A DNA stretch of 64,000 nt from the NCBI RefSeq assembly GCF_002257695.2, contig NZ_CP155571.1. One strand, given 5' to 3'. This DNA comes from Sporomusa acidovorans. GTDB lineage: Bacteria > Bacillota > Negativicutes > Sporomusales > Sporomusaceae. Below the pieces are notes generated by a model that ran no database searches, had not been told where the DNA came from, and saw only the letters and a list, made by a program, of their open reading frames with translations. This document shows positions 1 through 7,085 of the stretch, piece by piece. Positions within the stretch are counted from its first letter, which is position 1; every line of letters starts with the position of its first letter. Position numbers and translations under genes: made by a program.

Positions 1-1091
1 AACGCTAAAATACCTTTTACGGTTGTCGTCTTGCCGGTTCCCGGTCCGCCGGTCAGCACCAGCACACCATGATTCAAAGCTGCTGCCAAGGCTTCCCGCT
101 GGGCAGCAGCCAACGGTACACCCGTCAAAGCCTCCCAGTCATTAACGAGTGTCTCGCTGTCAACGCCACTGATCGGCTTGGCCTTGTCCTTAAGCGTGAG
201 CAGCCGTTCAGCCACCTGCTTTTCCGCCCGGAATAAATACCGGGGATAGACAAGGGTCATACCGTGGAAATCCTCAGTGTATAGCTTACCCAACCGGATT
301 TGCTCACTGACTACTCCCGCAATCTCCGCCGCATCTATCGTTAACAGTTTGGCCGTTTCGGCAGTCAGCGTTTCGGCGGGCACACAGCAATGCCCCGCCT
401 GGCCGGTCATCAGCAGGGCAAACTGCACCCCGGCTGCCAGCCGCGCCGGCTGCCGCTTATCAAAGCCAATCGCCATAGCAATCTGGTCGGCAATCCGAAA
501 GCCAATGCCTTTTACCTCTTCCGCCAGCCGGTAGGGTTCGGCCTCCAAAACGGCTATCGAATCAGATCCGTAGCAGGCAAAAATCCGGGCCGCATACGCA
601 CCGGTGACGCCGCGCATCTCTAAATACAGCATAACTTCCTTCAGTTCGGCCTGTTCCGCAAAAGACTGGCGAATCTGCTCCGCCTTTTTGCTGCCTATTC
701 CCTCAACTTCGGCAAGCCGGTGGGGAAATAGCTCAATCACCTCAAGGGTGCGGGCCCCAAAATGGTTGACAAGCCGGGCCGCCATAGCCGGGCCGATCCC
801 TTTAATGGCACCTGACGCCAAAAAACGTTCGATCCCCTTTTCCGAGGTTGGCGCAATCCGCCGGCAGCTCGCGGCCTTAAACTGACGGCCATAACGGGCA
901 TGCTCCACCCAGTCTCCGGTCAAACTAACCTGTTCGCCGACAAGCGGCGGCGGAAAGTTGCCGGTCACCGCCACGCTGCCGACTTCATTGCCGGGCTTGA
1001 GACGAAATACGGTGAAGCTGCCGTCAGGCGCCTGGAATGTTATATTTTCAACTGTACCTTCCAGTTTGTTTTCCACTGCAGCAACTCCCAT
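1..1091 (-). CDS. recD2: RecD2-type SF1B DNA helicase, N-terminal part (cut by window start)
   Basis: The reading frame is open from an ATG at 1091 to the first base of the window, giving 363 visible residues. RecD2 is a 5'-3' DNA helicase of the RecD family that works without RecBC. Visible are an N-terminal OB-like barrel (about residues 8-75), tandem helix-hairpin-helix motifs (GIGPAMAARL, GIGSKKAEQI, VKGIGFRIADQI, about residues 98-200), and the Walker A loop GGPGTGKTTT near residue 352. This order matches RecD2, whose full length is usually about 720-750 residues, so half of the gene lies outside. A GGGAG box sits 10 nt before the ATG. The gene transcribes out of the window and has no partner visible here. 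The family assignment is firm; only the C-terminal half is unseen. Confidence 0.93.
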   Translation of the reverse strand, partial: MGVAAVENKLEGTVENITFQAPDGSFTVFRLKPGNEVGSVAVTGNFPPPLVGEQVSLTGDWVEHARYGRQFKAASCRRIAPTSEKGIERFLASGAIKGIGPAMAARLVNHFGARTLEVIELFPHRLAEVEGIGSKKAEQIRQSFAEQAELKEVMLYLEMRGVTGAYAARIFACYGSDSIAVLEAEPYRLAEEVKGIGFRIADQIAMAIGFDKRQPARLAAGVQFALLMTGQAGHCCVPAETLTAETAKLLTIDAAEIAGVVSEQIRLGKLYTEDFHGMTLVYPRYLFRAEKQVAERLLTLKDKAKPISGVDSETLVNDWEALTGVPLAAAQREALAAALNHGVLVLTGGPGTGKTTTVKGILA

Positions 1092-1207
1092 ACTCAATAT
1101 ACTCCCAAACGTAAGTTCTTTTTCCTCTATTCGCAGCCCTGCCGCAAAAATCCTGCAATTTTTTACTATGCCGGCAGGATTTTCCGACATATGCAGAGTA
1201 TTATATA

Positions 1208-1236
1208 TTGACTGATTGTATATAGTATTATATCAA
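1208..1236 (+). promoter_or_regulatory. Candidate sigma-A promoter for the small membrane protein
   Basis: TTGACT at 1208-1213 and TATCAA at 1231-1236 are separated by 17 nt, a good vegetative sigma-A arrangement about 25 nt ahead of the ATG at 1262. The -10 box is imperfect. The surrounding AT-rich stretch also lies upstream of recD2 on the other strand, so it may be a divergent promoter region. Confidence 0.45.
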
Positions 1237-1261
1237 ATTACAAATTGTGAGGCATGCAGTC

Positions 1262-1405
1262 ATGAAAGAAAATATGTACACGTATCATTATTTCCAAAAT
1301 CGTGCGCTCAAACGCCCCAATCACATGGGAAATCTGATCTTTCCGCTAGCGATTCTGTCTGCCTGTGTTTACATCACTGCTATGTTTCTTTCTCTCATTA
1401 AGTAA
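1262..1405 (+). CDS. Small single-pass membrane protein, 47 aa, unknown
   Basis: This short frame encodes a 47-residue protein: a basic, aromatic N-terminal half (contains YTYHYFQNRALKRPNH) followed by one hydrophobic helix (about residues 25-45, LIFPLAILSACVYITAMFLS) and a terminal Lys. A GTGAGG box lies 9 nt before the ATG, a promoter-like pair lies just upstream, and a strong hairpin terminator follows 40 nt after the stop. Together these make it a self-contained transcription unit rather than chance. The positive-inside pattern predicts a cytoplasmic N-terminus. I do not recognise the family and assign no function. It lies between recD2 and the yvrJ operon, both on the other strand. Confidence 0.55.
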   Translation: MKENMYTYHYFQNRALKRPNHMGNLIFPLAILSACVYITAMFLSLIK

Positions 1406-1445
1406 AGTAGCAACTATCACTCTCCTTAAACGGATACCACACGCA

Positions 1446-1482
1446 AAAGCCCTGTTTGCCATTATCTAGCAAACAGGGCTTT
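1446..1482. terminator. Bidirectional hairpin terminator
   Basis: A perfect 14-nt inverted repeat (AAAGCCCTGTTTGC and its complement) with a 9-nt loop. A-tracts and T-tracts at the two ends let it work in both directions. It separates the plus-strand small membrane protein from the minus-strand yvrJ operon, whose last gene ends at 1494. Confidence 0.85.
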
Positions 1483-1493
1483 CATTGTTAACG

Positions 1494-1637
1494 CTACAGC
1501 CTCTCGGCAAGGATCTTGGCCAAATCGTTAATACTGGCTGCCAGATTTTCCAGCCGTCCCTCGATGCGCACCAAAAGATAGGCGGCGACAACCATAGGGA
1601 AGCCATAACTGGAAGCATAGCTAAGCAACTGCTCCAT
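1494..1637 (-). CDS. yvrJ: YvrJ family protein, 47 aa
   Basis: This 47-residue protein starts at the ATG at 1637, preceded by AAAGGAG ten nt upstream. It shows the hallmark YvrJ sequence: a hydrophobic stretch containing GFPMVVAAYLLVRIEGRL followed by an amphipathic helix (LENLAASINDLAKIL). A longer frame overlaps it on the same strand but lacks any family features. In Bacillus, yvrJ lies beside the SigO/RsoA sigma system; here it closes an operon with a sigma factor, DUF1659 and DUF2922 genes. The function is unknown. A single N-terminal membrane helix with a cytoplasmic helical tail is predicted. Confidence 0.85.
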   Translation of the reverse strand: MEQLLSYASSYGFPMVVAAYLLVRIEGRLENLAASINDLAKILAERL

Positions 1638-1679
1638 ACCGGCTCACTCCTTTCGATATTTTCTTGGCGTTCGTAGCGC

Positions 1680-1709
1680 AAAGCGCCCCGGCCCAGGCCG
1701 GAGCGCTTT
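1680..1709. terminator. Strong hairpin between DUF2922 gene and yvrJ
   Basis: A near-perfect GC-rich inverted repeat (AAAGCGCCCCGGCC paired with GGCCGGAGCGCTTT). There is no clear T-run on the minus strand after it, so it may be an attenuator or an mRNA-stabilising structure that lowers yvrJ expression relative to the upstream genes, rather than a full terminator. Confidence 0.45.
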
Positions 1710-1715
1710 GTGGTC

Positions 1716-1928
1716 TTAGGTTAATGCTACCGTTTCGCGGCTGCGGATACGGGCTTCAACCCGTTCGGCCAGTTCACTGCCTTTGACGGCAAAAATATTC
1801 TTGGCGATCATATCCTGCATAACGGTCTGCGCCTGTGCCAGCGTGATATCGTCCTTAGGATCAGGCAGACTGATCACCGCTTCCTTGCCTGCACTGGTCC
1901 GGAAAACCAGTTCCAATGTCTTGGTCAT
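1716..1928 (-). CDS. DUF2922 family protein
   Basis: A 70-residue protein beginning MTKTLELVFRTSAGKEA, with the DUF2922 pattern of an N-terminal beta-hairpin (ELVFRTSAGKEAVISLPDP) followed by a helix (LAQAQTVMQDMIAKNIF) and a C-terminal strand rich in Arg. AAAGGAGGAGG precedes the ATG, a very strong ribosome site. It is the third gene of a four-gene operon with a sigma factor, DUF1659 and YvrJ. In Clostridia and Negativicutes, DUF1659 and DUF2922 genes very often travel as a pair. No biochemical role is established; a small structural or regulatory partner of the sigma factor is only inference. Confidence 0.85.
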   Translation of the reverse strand: MTKTLELVFRTSAGKEAVISLPDPKDDITLAQAQTVMQDMIAKNIFAVKGSELAERVEARIRSRETVALT

Positions 1929-1965
1929 GGCTTACCTCCTCCTTTCCCCATTTTTCGTACTGTGT

Positions 1966-2190
1966 TTACTGATTGACCAGACTGTTCAAGTCCTGGCGAA
2001 CCGTGTCGACCAGTGTGTGTTTTTGCAGCCCGGCTAACCCCTGGGCTACGGCAAACACATCGGCGTCCGCCGCACTTGCTTTGATATTATTAAACGTGCG
2101 GAGACGGAATACCGGGTTGCCGGCGGCATTTACGCCGGTCTGCACTTTGAGAATCATTTTGCCGCTTTGCGGCATTTTTACTACTGCCAT
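1966..2190 (-). CDS. DUF1659 family protein
   Basis: A 74-residue protein starting at the ATG at 2190, which sits 6 nt after AAGGGGGTG; a GTG nine nt further upstream would overlap that ribosome site and is less likely. The sequence MAVVKMPQSGKMILKVQTG, then NPVFRLRTFNNIKASA and a C-terminal helix (VFAVAQGLAGLQKHTL), matches the small DUF1659 family found next to DUF2922. The function is unknown. It lies 68 nt after the sigma factor stop and 37 nt before the DUF2922 gene, so co-transcription is likely. Confidence 0.85.
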   Translation of the reverse strand: MAVVKMPQSGKMILKVQTGVNAAGNPVFRLRTFNNIKASAADADVFAVAQGLAGLQKHTLVDTVRQDLNSLVNQ

Positions 2191-2258
2191 CTTGCTCACC
2201 CCCTTACACTCTCATACATTCCGGAGGGGGCGATTTTTAAACGGGGCAAAAAGAAAAA

Positions 2259-2846
2259 CTATCGTAATTCCTTTTTTATACGGGCTAATCCCCGCTGCCG
2301 CAAATTGCAGACTGCCTGGGACGATATTCCCAGTTCGGCGGCCACGTCGGACAGCCGCGCATCTTCAAGCAAAGTTCTCACTACCGCCACGCGCTGCTTA
2401 GCCGGCAAGGTACCGATTGCCTGTTGAACGGCTTTGACCGTAAAACTGTTCTCTACAAGTTCTTCCACATTTTGATCATCGGCCAACGTTTCCAGCCAAC
2501 TCGTATTCTCCCGTTCCTCGTCCCCGCTACCACCTCCGCTTACTGGCAGTTCCTGCTGCCAACGCCGCCGCTCCCTTTTAAACAAGTTCCATACCGCATA
2601 TTTCACCCGGCTTTCCACAAACCCTGCAAAGCGGACACCGGTATGCTGATCATAACTTTGTACGGCTTCCGCCACTGCCAGCCAGCCTTCGGCCAGGGCT
2701 TCCTCCCTGACAGCAGCCACATGCGGCTGGTTGGCATACTTTTTCACCAGGCCGGTAAACCGCCGGCAAATCTCGGCAAAAGCGTCCTCGCCATCCTGTC
2801 TGCCTTGAGCTTTGTTAACCAGTTGTTCCAAATTCACTATCCTCAC
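2259..2846 (-). CDS. Sigma-70 family RNA polymerase sigma factor (small, sigma-O/ECF-like)
   Basis: About 195 residues with sigma region 2 (roughly residues 10-95: FAEICRRFTGLVKKYANQ, then EGWLAVAEAVQSYDQHTGVRF) and region 4 (about 140-195: IGTLPAKQRVAVVRTLLED followed by the helix-turn-helix LSDVAAELGISSQAVCNLR). Region 3 is missing, as in ECF or sigma-H-like small factors. The start is uncertain: GTG 2846, GTG 2837 or TTG 2831; the TTG has the best spacing (9 nt) from GGTGAGG. It heads the operon with DUF1659, DUF2922 and YvrJ genes. No anti-sigma factor is adjacent; the small partners may take that role, which is inference. The promoters it reads cannot be predicted from this window. Confidence 0.85.
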   Translation of the reverse strand: MRIVNLEQLVNKAQGRQDGEDAFAEICRRFTGLVKKYANQPHVAAVREEALAEGWLAVAEAVQSYDQHTGVRFAGFVESRVKYAVWNLFKRERRRWQQELPVSGGGSGDEERENTSWLETLADDQNVEELVENSFTVKAVQQAIGTLPAKQRVAVVRTLLEDARLSDVAAELGISSQAVCNLRQRGLARIKKELR

Positions 2847-2967
2847 CTAACGGCGAGGAACCGGTCCCTCTAAATTAGCGCCTGGCAACAGAATAGCATG
2901 CTAGGTAAACGAAAAACAAAAGCCGACCTGGCTTAAGTTGACCCCCAAACCAAGGCGGCTAAACAAA

Positions 2968-2993
2968 ACCGGACGCTCACTTAAGCGTCCGGT
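2968..2993 (-). terminator. Rho-independent terminator of the ABC-F gene
   Basis: The hairpin ACCGGACGCT/AGCGTCCGGT with a 6-nt loop is followed on the minus strand by TTTTGTTT. It lies 53 nt past the ABC-F stop and insulates it from the sigma operon. Confidence 0.8.
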
Positions 2994-3045
2994 CATTGAT
3001 GATTAAAACCAAACTACCCCTTACTTGCAAATACGAAGTTACTGG

Positions 3046-4968
3046 CTATCCCTCTGTCAACTCCAGCCAGGCACTGTATTTTTCATCAAGCTCGGCTTGC
3101 CTGGCCGCATATTCATCAGCCAGTTCCCGGCTGAGTTCAACATCGGCATGGCTGGCCGGATCATTTAACCTGACCTCAAGGGCAGCCAGTTCGTGTTCCA
3201 GCATGGCAATTTCCGCTTCCAGCTTTTTGGCCTGTTTTGCCGTATCCGGCTTGCGCCAGCCCCCGTTTTTATTAACCCCAGCCGGCGTTTGTACCGTCTT
3301 TTCCTGCTTGCCGTTTTGTTTTTTCCCGGCAGCGGCATGCCGGCTGGCCGCTTGCGTCGCCTCACTGGCTATGGCCGCCTTCTTTTCCCGGTAATAACTA
3401 TAATTGCCGGCATACTCGCTTAACTGGCCATTCTCTAATTCCAGTATACGATTGGCCACCTTATCCAAAAAATAGCGGTCATGCGATACGGTCAAAAAAG
3501 TGCCGGGAAAATTCATGATGGCTTCTTCCACTGCCTCCCGTGCGGCAATATCCAGATGGTTGGTCGGTTCGTCGAGGATAAGAAAATTAGCGCCGGTCAG
3601 CATAAGTTTTAATAAAGCCAGCCGCGCTTTTTCCCCGCCGGACAAATCGCCAACCAGCTTATAGACATCCTCGCCCCGGAACAGGAAAGCTCCCAAATAA
3701 TGCCGCGCCCGTTCCTCGCTAAAGGCAAATTCGCGCATAATCTCGTCCAGTACACTATTGCTGTCAGTGAGTGTTTCATGCTCCTGAGCAAAATATCCCA
3801 GTTTTACCCGGCTGCCCAGTTTTACTTTGCCGCTATTTGCCATAAGTTCCCCGGTTAACAGCTTAAGCAGTGTCGTCTTCCCGGCTCCGTTGGGTCCAAT
3901 CAGGGCCACGCCGTCGCCGCGACGGACTAAAAACGATACGCCGTTCAGCACAATTTTATCCCGATAGCCGGCCTTAACCTCGCCCAGCTCGGCTACCCGT
4001 TCGGCACACTCCGCCGGCGGATTAAAGGCAAAGAAGTCGAAGCCTTTACTGTCTTCCGGCCGGGCCAGGCGTTCCAAGCGGCTGAGCTGACTCTGCCGCC
4101 CGCGGGCCTGTTTAGATTTTATGCCTGCCCGGTAGCGGTCAATATACTCTTCGGTTTTGGCAATAAAGGCCTGTTGTTTGGCATAAGCCTTTTCCTGGGC
4201 GGCCAACTTTTGCGCCTTTTTCTCCAGATATTCGCTGTAGTTGCCGGCGTACTCGGCAAGCGTGCCATTTTCCACGGCTAAAATCCGTTCCGCTACGGTA
4301 TCCAGGAAATAGCGGTCATGGGAAATAACCAGCACGGCGCCGGCATAGCCTGTCAAAAAGTCCTCCAGCCACTCCACCATTCCCAAATCAAGATGGTTCG
4401 TCGGTTCATCCAGGAATAGATAATCGGGCTGGCGAATCAGCGCCCGCGCCAGACAAATCCGTGTCTTTTGCCCGCCGGAAAACTCACCTGTGCGGCGCGC
4501 CAGATCTTCTTCCGAGAAACCTAACCCAAACGCCACCCGGCGTACGGTATTCTCATATTCATAGCCGCCGCCCCGTTCAAAACGCTCGACAGCCTGAGCA
4601 TATTCCTTCATGCATTTTTCCAGCCTGCCGGTATCCTGTTCGCCGGCAATCTCATCTTCCAGGCGGCGCATGTCCTGCTGCCAGCCCAACACATCGCCAT
4701 AAGCGCCTACTAATTCGTCGTAGAGCGTACTGCCGCCCAGGCCGGTATCCTGTTCCACATAGCCGATCCGCTCACCCGGCGTAAGCACAACATGGCCGCT
4801 GTCCGGTTTTTCAAACCCCAGTATGCAGCGCACCAAGGTGGTCTTACCTGCACCGTTGGGCCCGATCAAGCCTACCTTTTCACCACGCCGAATTTGAAAA
4901 TTGATTTCTGTAAAAATATTTTGTATGCCATAGGCCTTGCTCAGGCCTCGAACTTCCAGTAAACTCAT
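3046..4968 (-). CDS. ABC-F family ATPase (ribosome-associated, Uup/YdiF type)
   Basis: Soluble protein of 640 residues with two ABC cassettes and no membrane segments. Cassette 1 has Walker A GPNGAGKTTL (36-45) and signature FSGGQKTR; cassette 2 has GPNGAGKTTL and LSGGEKAR; both have DEPTNHLD Walker B segments. The linker between them (KQARGRQSQLSRLERL) is the P-site tRNA-interaction motif type, and a charged coiled coil occupies the last 80 residues. ABC-F proteins bind the ribosomal E site and relieve stalling or give antibiotic protection. The ATG at 4968 is chosen because GGGAGGG precedes it by 5 nt; an upstream in-frame extension lacks family similarity. It is a single-gene unit with its own terminator. 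The exact subgroup and substrate (housekeeping or resistance) cannot be told. Confidence 0.93.
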   Translation of the reverse strand: MSLLEVRGLSKAYGIQNIFTEINFQIRRGEKVGLIGPNGAGKTTLVRCILGFEKPDSGHVVLTPGERIGYVEQDTGLGGSTLYDELVGAYGDVLGWQQDMRRLEDEIAGEQDTGRLEKCMKEYAQAVERFERGGGYEYENTVRRVAFGLGFSEEDLARRTGEFSGGQKTRICLARALIRQPDYLFLDEPTNHLDLGMVEWLEDFLTGYAGAVLVISHDRYFLDTVAERILAVENGTLAEYAGNYSEYLEKKAQKLAAQEKAYAKQQAFIAKTEEYIDRYRAGIKSKQARGRQSQLSRLERLARPEDSKGFDFFAFNPPAECAERVAELGEVKAGYRDKIVLNGVSFLVRRGDGVALIGPNGAGKTTLLKLLTGELMANSGKVKLGSRVKLGYFAQEHETLTDSNSVLDEIMREFAFSEERARHYLGAFLFRGEDVYKLVGDLSGGEKARLALLKLMLTGANFLILDEPTNHLDIAAREAVEEAIMNFPGTFLTVSHDRYFLDKVANRILELENGQLSEYAGNYSYYREKKAAIASEATQAASRHAAAGKKQNGKQEKTVQTPAGVNKNGGWRKPDTAKQAKKLEAEIAMLEHELAALEVRLNDPASHADVELSRELADEYAARQAELDEKYSAWLELTEG

Positions 4969-5129
4969 GTGTTCCCTCCCTGTCTGCCACCTACTATTGT
5001 AACGATTAATGACGGCAGATACAAGTAGGCGATTGCCGCCGGCATCGCCACTTGCCAATATATTCCTTTTCTGTTACTATAGGAAGTAAGAACGGAACAT
5101 ATGTTCCTGATAAGCAGGGGGTAGTATGC

Positions 5130-5771
5130 ATGTCTCAATTTTTTCCCGCTTACGCACAGATCGCGGCCATCGTGCCATACTATGACGACGCAGGCGACAC
5201 AACCGCCCTCGTCTCTGCCGACGGCAGCACAACCACCGTGCAGTCCCGTATCCGTACCGTCATTCAACGGCTGGCCAAGAGCCGGGCCATTGACCTGGCC
5301 GTACTCAGGACCCAAACCCGCGAAATTACGAAACGGACAAACCTGGAACCGCTGCCGCTCGCGCCCGGACTTGTCCTCGTGCCGGTAAAAGTCCGTCAGC
5401 CCCGGGTAGCTGGCGATGCAACCACCGGCTACATCAACTATCATGCCGTTACCGCCGTCGCTGCCAGCACAAACAAGCCTTACCAGACGACAGTTACACT
5501 GTCTGGCAAGGCCACACTCCCGGTGCTATGGACAGTCGCTACGGTTAATCACCAGTTAGCCCTGGCGCATCTGGTCGCCAATACGCCTCCCGCCAACCAG
5601 ACAGCTTCTGCAGCCGGCGTCCTGCGGGAAGCCTTTCCCGGCTATGCGCCCGAGCTTTTGACTCTGGCCGTAAAATTAATCGACGTTTTTAATGACATTC
5701 TGAGCATCAAACAATATCAGGCAGCAAACACTACCGTGCAAACGACTGCTAACCGTCTGCCCCCCCTTTGA
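5130..5771 (+). CDS. Unknown protein, 213 aa, possibly ComK-like fold
   Basis: The ATG at 5130 is preceded by AGGGGGT; an upstream in-frame extension is unlikely. No signal peptide or membrane helix is seen. The central part (about residues 75-145: LVLVPVKVRQP, then GYINYHAV, TTVTLSGKATLPVLW and a helix VNHQLALAHL) follows the order of elements in the core of the competence regulator ComK (a hydrophobic strand ending in P, a HxxV turn, a threonine-rich strand, a LP strand, then a helix). The likeness is by eye only. The C-terminal 60 residues are helical and end in a Thr/Asn-rich tail. The 3' end overlaps the convergent gene at 5749 by 23 nt. Function not assigned. Confidence 0.6.
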   Translation: MSQFFPAYAQIAAIVPYYDDAGDTTALVSADGSTTTVQSRIRTVIQRLAKSRAIDLAVLRTQTREITKRTNLEPLPLAPGLVLVPVKVRQPRVAGDATTGYINYHAVTAVAASTNKPYQTTVTLSGKATLPVLWTVATVNHQLALAHLVANTPPANQTASAAGVLREAFPGYAPELLTLAVKLIDVFNDILSIKQYQAANTTVQTTANRLPPL

Positions 5772-6231
5772 CCGCAACCTCCCGTTGATTCTTCCGTAAC
5801 AACGACGACACCACAGCCATAAACTGCTTGCTTTTCAGCCGGCTGGTCAAATCCAGCACATGAACCACAGCACCGCGGCACAGGGGCAAAGCTTCCGCAA
5901 CCGGGCGCGCCATAGATACAGAATTAACCACGGTTAAGGCCGGCATTTCTCCGGCCAGTCGCCGTAAAATCGTAGGCGTCAAGTCGTCAGAGCCACAGTC
6001 CACCACCACAACATCTATCTCGTGACCGCCTTCCGCCATTTCTTTGATCAAAAACCGCATCAAGTCTTCCACTTCGTATTCCATATTATGAACCAAAATC
6101 ACGAAGCTGGCAGTCGGCAGCCGTACAAACTCCAAGGTAGTGAACCAGCCCCAAGCATCTTTAAGGATATACCATAAACCATACAGCGCCAGCGAAAGCA
6201 GGATTACCGTTGCAGAATATGATAAAAACAA
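5749..6231 (-). CDS. Membrane-anchored GT2-like domain protein, 160 aa
   Basis: An N-terminal transmembrane helix (residues 1-22, FLSYSATVILLSLALYGLWY) is followed by a short Rossmann-like domain whose pattern (SFVILVHNMEYEVEDLMRFL, then IDVVVVDCGSDDLTPTIL) resembles the nucleotide-binding half of a family 2 glycosyltransferase. The acceptor half and a DxD motif are not evident, and at 160 residues it is about half the length of an active GT2. It probably lacks transferase activity; a regulatory or truncated role is inference. It is preceded 60 nt upstream by the response regulator on the same strand, suggesting one operon. Its 3' end overlaps a convergent gene by 23 nt. Confidence 0.7.
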   Translation of the reverse strand: MFLSYSATVILLSLALYGLWYILKDAWGWFTTLEFVRLPTASFVILVHNMEYEVEDLMRFLIKEMAEGGHEIDVVVVDCGSDDLTPTILRRLAGEMPALTVVNSVSMARPVAEALPLCRGAVVHVLDLTSRLKSKQFMAVVSSLLRKNQREVAVKGGADG

Positions 6232-6291
6232 ACGATCCTACCCCCTTTGTTCCGGGATAGGATAGTATATGCACAACCTGCGAAAATGCTA

Positions 6292-6963
6292 TTATTCCAA
6301 CACGACAATCTTATGTTTAATCGCGTACAAAACGGCCTGCGTACGATCGACAACATTGATCTTGCGAAAAATATTGGTCAAATGATTTTTGACTGTTTTC
6401 TCACTCAAGAAAAGCTTATGGGCTATTTCCTGATTGCTCATTCCCTGGCCAATCAGTTGCAACACTTCCACTTCACGGTAAGTCAGCCGCTCTTCCCGGC
6501 GTCGCGCCATACCTGCCGGTGTTTCATGGCGGCGCTCTTCCTGGCGGGAAAACTCGCCAAACAGCCGCTGGGCCAGCGTCGGATAAATAAAAGACTGCCC
6601 TTCATAAACAATGCGGATGGCCTTGACCAGCATGCCCGGCTCAATATCCTTGAGAAGGTAGCCCACCGCCCCGGACTTAATGACTTCCAGCACATAATTT
6701 TCATCATCATGCATGGTTAAGATAATAACCTTCACAGCCGCGTGAGCGTCCTTAAGCCGCCGCGTCACTTCCAATCCGTTCATACGCGGCATATTCACAT
6801 CAAGCAACAATATGTCAGGTTTGAGGTTCTCAACCGCGTGGATGGCTTCGTCGCCATCTGCAGCCTCGCCAACCACATCCAAATCCGACTCTAGCGACAA
6901 CACATTTTTAATTCCCTGCCTAAGAAGCGCATGGTCATCGGCAATAACCAGTCTAATGGGCAA
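6292..6963 (-). CDS. NarL/FixJ (DegU-like) family response regulator
   Basis: 223 residues: a receiver domain (1-120) with acidic pair D9/D10, phospho-acceptor D55 (LLLDVNMPRMNG), T83-type switch (ILTMHDD) and K105 (YLLKDI); then a LuxR-type helix-turn-helix (about 155-215: LTYREVEVLQLIGQGMSNQE and SEKTVKNHLTNIFRKI). It should act as a phosphorylation-dependent DNA-binding regulator. No histidine kinase is next to it, so it is an orphan in this window. GGAGGCGAG lies just upstream of the start. The neighbour downstream (GT2-like membrane protein) may be its co-transcribed partner. Confidence 0.93.
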   Translation of the reverse strand: MPIRLVIADDHALLRQGIKNVLSLESDLDVVGEAADGDEAIHAVENLKPDILLLDVNMPRMNGLEVTRRLKDAHAAVKVIILTMHDDENYVLEVIKSGAVGYLLKDIEPGMLVKAIRIVYEGQSFIYPTLAQRLFGEFSRQEERRHETPAGMARRREERLTYREVEVLQLIGQGMSNQEIAHKLFLSEKTVKNHLTNIFRKINVVDRTQAVLYAIKHKIVVLE

Positions 6964-7085
6964 AAGGCTCGCCTCCTACTAGGTATAGTGCAAAAAAATC
7001 GTCAATTACAACTATATAAAATTACGTATTATGTTTACTATTCGACTTTATTAACGATTCTCCTGCAAGCCTTAGCCCCAAGTAT

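Noticed and set aside
1466..1681. A 71-codon frame on the minus strand overlapping yvrJ
   Set aside because: It has no family features and low-complexity Trp/Pro content; the shorter yvrJ frame has a clear ribosome site and family sequence.
2931..2961. An imperfect hairpin (GCCGACCTGG against CCAAGGCGGC)
   Set aside because: Several mismatches and no T-run; no gene ends beside it in a suitable direction.
6235..6263. Inverted repeat ATCCTACCCC/GGGATAGGAT between the GT2-like gene and the response regulator
   Set aside because: Mismatched arms, no tail, and inside a likely operon; could be chance.
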